Below are positions 61,515-64,000 of a stretch of 64,000 nucleotides of DNA, one piece after another. The translations under genes and the position numbers were made by a program. A model generated the notes under the pieces. It did no database searches and was not told where the DNA came from. It worked only from the letters and a program-made list of their open reading frames with translations. Each line of letters starts with the position of its first letter. The first letter of the stretch is position 1. The stretch is from Chitinophagaceae bacterium 26-R-25 (lineage in GTDB: Bacteria; Bacteroidota; Bacteroidia; Chitinophagales; Chitinophagaceae): positions 736,505-800,504 of the forward strand of contig JARWSJ010000003.1 of the NCBI GenBank assembly GCA_029906195.1, given 5' to 3'.

Positions 61515-63569
61515 ATGCTTCGAAAACTCGTTTTAATTTCCCTGGTCGCCAGCTGTCTGTGCATGTACGTAAGGGCCGCAGAAAAGGTGTCTATAACGGC
61601 CATGCCCACGTGGCTTTATAAAACAAACCCGAGTCTTGACAAGAAGCCCGAAGCCCGGGATATCAGCAATGGCTACTATCTGGAGCTGATGGACGAGCAG
61701 GTAAACATTGCTTTGCAAACTGAATATACCCATTTAATAAGGCATATTGTAAACGAGTCCGGTGTTGAAAATGCTTCGGAAGTATCCGTAACTTTCTCGC
61801 CGGAATACCAGCGGGTTATTTTTCACAAAGTTGCCATTTGGCGCGATGGGAAAATGATCAACCAGCTTACACAGGGTGCCATACAAGTGGTGCAGGAAGA
61901 AACAGCATCTGCCAGCCTGCAATACAATGGCACCAAACGCGCCTTCATTATTTTAAAGGACGTGAGAAAAGACGATCGCGTAGAGGCTTCTTATTCCGTG
62001 ATTGGATTCAATCCCGTGTTTGCAAACCGCTTCGACAACAGTTATTATTTTACCAGTAGCACCGCTTTGTGTAATTATTTTCTCACGTTGATCGCACCAG
62101 CTTCCACAAAACTCAACTTTAAATATTTCAACCAGTCAGTTGCACCAACGCAAATATCCGAAGGCGCGACTACTTTTTATCATTGGAACAATCCTGCAAC
62201 GAAACTCTGGGAAAGCGAAGGTGAAATTCCTGCCTGGTACATTACTGTGCCGTACGTCAGTGTAACGGAATATGGCAACTGGAACGAAGTGGTAAGTTGG
62301 GGACTAAAGACATTTAATAATTATCAGTATACTTTTTCGCCGGCGCTAAACGCTAAAATCACAGACTGGTACAAACAGGCAAAGGGATACAACGACGATT
62401 TCGCCTCCCTGGCCCTGCGGTTTGTACAGGACCAGGTGCGTTACCTGGGATTGGAGATTGGTGAAAATTCCCACAAACCCCATGCACCGGAGGAAGTATT
62501 CAAAAACAGGTTCGGCGATTGCAAGGACAAGGCCCTGTTATTTTCTTCCATTTTGCAAAAAGGAGGGATGAAAGCTTACGTGGCACTCGTAAACACGTCC
62601 ATGAGAAATAAATTACTCGACGCCACACCCGCACCGGGTCATTTTGATCATGCGATTGTGGCAATCGAAAGATCTGCCGGTACCTACATTTTTGTTGACC
62701 CTACTTATACACACCAGGGCGGAGCGCTCATTAATACTTATGTGCCGGCTTATGGTCAGGCGCTTATCCTTCGTGATGGCATCAATGCATTAACCGCCAT
62801 TGAGCCCTCCGAAGTATCGGCATCGAGGATCACTGAAACTTTTTGGGTAAGCAAAAAGGGAGAGAAGAGCAATCTTGAAGTGGAATGCGAATACAAAGGC
62901 GGCATGGCAGATGATGTTCGCAGCTCCTTTGCGGAAAACAGTATACGGGACCTTGAAAAAAGCTCGCTTCAATATTATGCCTCTACCTACGAAAGCATAC
63001 AACAAAATAAAAATTGGCAAATAAAGGACGACAGCGACGCCAACGCCATTACCGTTACCAAAACCTATGTGATCCCTTCCATTTGGAAATCAGAGAGCAG
63101 TGCGGATAAATTCAGCGTACTTGGTCGCCGTATCTACGAGCAGCTTCCCAATCCAAAGGGCCTGGCGAAAGACGCACCGCTTGCATTGTCATACCCGGTT
63201 GATATTACCAATACTGTTACGATTAATTTTTATGAGGACTGGGCGCTCGATGCAAATGAATTGCACATAAAGAACGACGCTTTTGAATTTGACTTTAACC
63301 CCGAGATCATCGGTCCCAGAGTTATTTTAACCTATCACCTGAAAACTTTTAAGGACCATATATCACCGGAAGCGCTTGATAAATACAAAGAGGATTACAA
63401 AAAAATGGTAGACAACCTGGAGTATGAGTTCAGCTACGATAATGATAAAGGAAAAACACAACTAAGAAAATCAGATTCAACCAAAGGCATGAGTAACACG
63501 GAAATGGCGATGATGTTGGTCATTGGAGTAGGGATATTTTTAACGATAAGACATTTCCTGAACAAATAA
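61515..63569 (+). CDS. DUF3857 and transglutaminase-like domain protein
   Basis: A signal-peptide-like start (MLRKLVLISLVASCLCMYVR) is followed by the DUF3857 N-terminal domain (through about residue 240) and a transglutaminase core with Cys336 in NRFGDCKDKALLFSS, His379 in GHFDHAIV and Asp395 in FVDPTYTHQ, giving the full Cys-His-Asp triad. The C-terminal part is a beta domain ending in one membrane span (MLVIGVGIFLTIRHFLNK). Such proteins are common in Bacteroidota; a protease or cross-linking role at the periplasm or surface is likely but not proven. Its last codons and stop start the tandem repeat at the right edge. Confidence 0.9.
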   Translation: MLRKLVLISLVASCLCMYVRAAEKVSITAMPTWLYKTNPSLDKKPEARDISNGYYLELMDEQVNIALQTEYTHLIRHIVNESGVENASEVSVTFSPEYQRVIFHKVAIWRDGKMINQLTQGAIQVVQEETASASLQYNGTKRAFIILKDVRKDDRVEASYSVIGFNPVFANRFDNSYYFTSSTALCNYFLTLIAPASTKLNFKYFNQSVAPTQISEGATTFYHWNNPATKLWESEGEIPAWYITVPYVSVTEYGNWNEVVSWGLKTFNNYQYTFSPALNAKITDWYKQAKGYNDDFASLALRFVQDQVRYLGLEIGENSHKPHAPEEVFKNRFGDCKDKALLFSSILQKGGMKAYVALVNTSMRNKLLDATPAPGHFDHAIVAIERSAGTYIFVDPTYTHQGGALINTYVPAYGQALILRDGINALTAIEPSEVSASRITETFWVSKKGEKSNLEVECEYKGGMADDVRSSFAENSIRDLEKSSLQYYASTYESIQQNKNWQIKDDSDANAITVTKTYVIPSIWKSESSADKFSVLGRRIYEQLPNPKGLAKDAPLALSYPVDITNTVTINFYEDWALDANELHIKNDAFEFDFNPEIIGPRVILTYHLKTFKDHISPEALDKYKEDYKKMVDNLEYEFSYDNDKGKTQLRKSDSTKGMSNTEMAMMLVIGVGIFLTIRHFLNK

Positions 63570-64000
63570 CTGAATAACTGATTAACTGAATAACTGAGTG
63601 GTTCATATCCGATCTCGCACTACAACTACCGCTCTGCAAGGCTTGTAGCCTCGCATCGCTATTCTATCGTCTTTGACGATAACAGTATTGCCAGAGGCAA
63701 TAAAATAAAACTGCAAGGCTACAAGCCTTGCAGAGCGATAGACGTTTCCTGAACAAATAACTGAATAACTGATTAACTGAATAACTGAGTGGTTCATATT
63801 AGATCTTGCACTACAACTATCAACCACTCAGTTATTCAATCATTCCGCTCTGCAAGGCTTGTGGCCTTGCAGCACTATTCTATCGTCTTTGACGATAACA
63901 ATATTGCCAGAGGCAATAAAATAAAACTGCAAGGCTACAAGCCTTGCAGAGCGATAGACGTTTCCTGAACAAATAACTGAATAACTGATTAACTGAATAA
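63554..64000. repeat. Tandem repeat array of composite inverted-repeat elements
   Basis: Units begin at 63554, 63745 and 63961 (offsets 191 and 216 bp; the third is cut by the edge). Each starts with TTTCCTGAACAAATAACTG, a copy of the DUF3857 gene's last codons and stop, then TAACTGAA arms, and the inverted pair GCTCTGCAAGGCTTGTAGCC / GGCTACAAGCCTTGCAGAGC around two small hairpins (ATCGTC/GACGAT and TTGCC/GGCAA). Unit 2 carries an extra CAACCACTCAGTTATTCAAT arm missing from unit 1. Confidence 0.92.

Noticed and set aside
63554..64000. CRISPR array from the regular repeats at the right edge
   Set aside because: Units are 191-216 bp, the repeated parts are inverted arms, and there are no short unique spacers or cas genes.
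1..64000. tRNA genes, insertion sequences or phage genes
   Set aside because: I looked for T-loop-like sequences, transposase motifs and integrases and saw none I could support by eye.

Overview
The window is about 64 kb of a Bacteroidota chromosome, most likely from the Chitinophagaceae or a close relative. The evidence is two SusC/SusD pairs, GldC, a protein with a type IX secretion (T9SS) sorting domain, a flexirubin-type pigment gene set, paired OmpH genes beside bamA, and promoters of the form TTTG-N19-TAnnTTTG (best seen upstream of rpmH and of the TetR gene). No species can be named from the sequence alone. I saw no tRNA, rRNA, CRISPR array, transposase or phage gene.

Layout. Positions 1-8600 (+) are the downstream end of a flexirubin/aryl-polyene cluster: a transporter-acyltransferase-methyltransferase fusion cut by the left edge, a CrtI-like FAD oxidoreductase, a C45 acyltransferase, a holo-ACP synthase type phosphopantetheinyl transferase and a phenylacetate-CoA ligase-like enzyme. 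Positions 8775-11841 (-) hold lutB, coaX and a Lon substrate-binding-domain protein. Positions 11908-16148 hold two family 2 glycosyltransferases, an FkbM methyltransferase and a GT87-like membrane protein, probably for a surface glycan. Positions 16410-21305 hold meaB, a small CxxC membrane protein, glutathione peroxidase, an aldehyde dehydrogenase, tadA and superoxide dismutase, followed by a lipoprotein.

Positions 22197-37217 lie almost wholly on the minus strand. They carry yidD-rnpA-rpmH, murI, two ompH genes, bamA, uppS, a DUF6089 protein, NAD kinase, a small POTRA/barrel protein, a CBS protein, an alpha/beta hydrolase, CvpA, YqeY, GldC and a glycosyltransferase. Most of these serve envelope assembly: BamA inserts barrels, OmpH proteins chaperone them, UppS makes the lipid carrier and MurI makes D-glutamate. 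Positions 37952-42891 (+) are a TetR-TolC-HlyD-DHA2 tripartite efflux operon behind a well-defined promoter with two palindromic operators. After that come an SDR enzyme, recO (-), an MMPL/RND transporter, two SusC/SusD pairs (48389-58221), a beta-helix T9SS cargo protein (-) and a DUF3857/transglutaminase protein.

The most unusual content is between the genes. About 25 intergenic inverted-repeat elements share one plan: an arm made of a 7-9 nt word repeated several times, a spacer of roughly 20-200 nt, then the reverse-complement arm. At least nine unrelated words are used. Arms usually begin at, or within a few bases of, a stop codon. Two elements in opposite orientations share a conserved spacer that forms a terminator-like hairpin with G-U/compensated pairs. 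Other members are nested, stacked, or duplicated in tandem at the right edge. A second notable item is a 378-bp tandem duplication of the promoter and 5' end of a susC gene, which leaves a frameshifted relic ahead of the intact copy.
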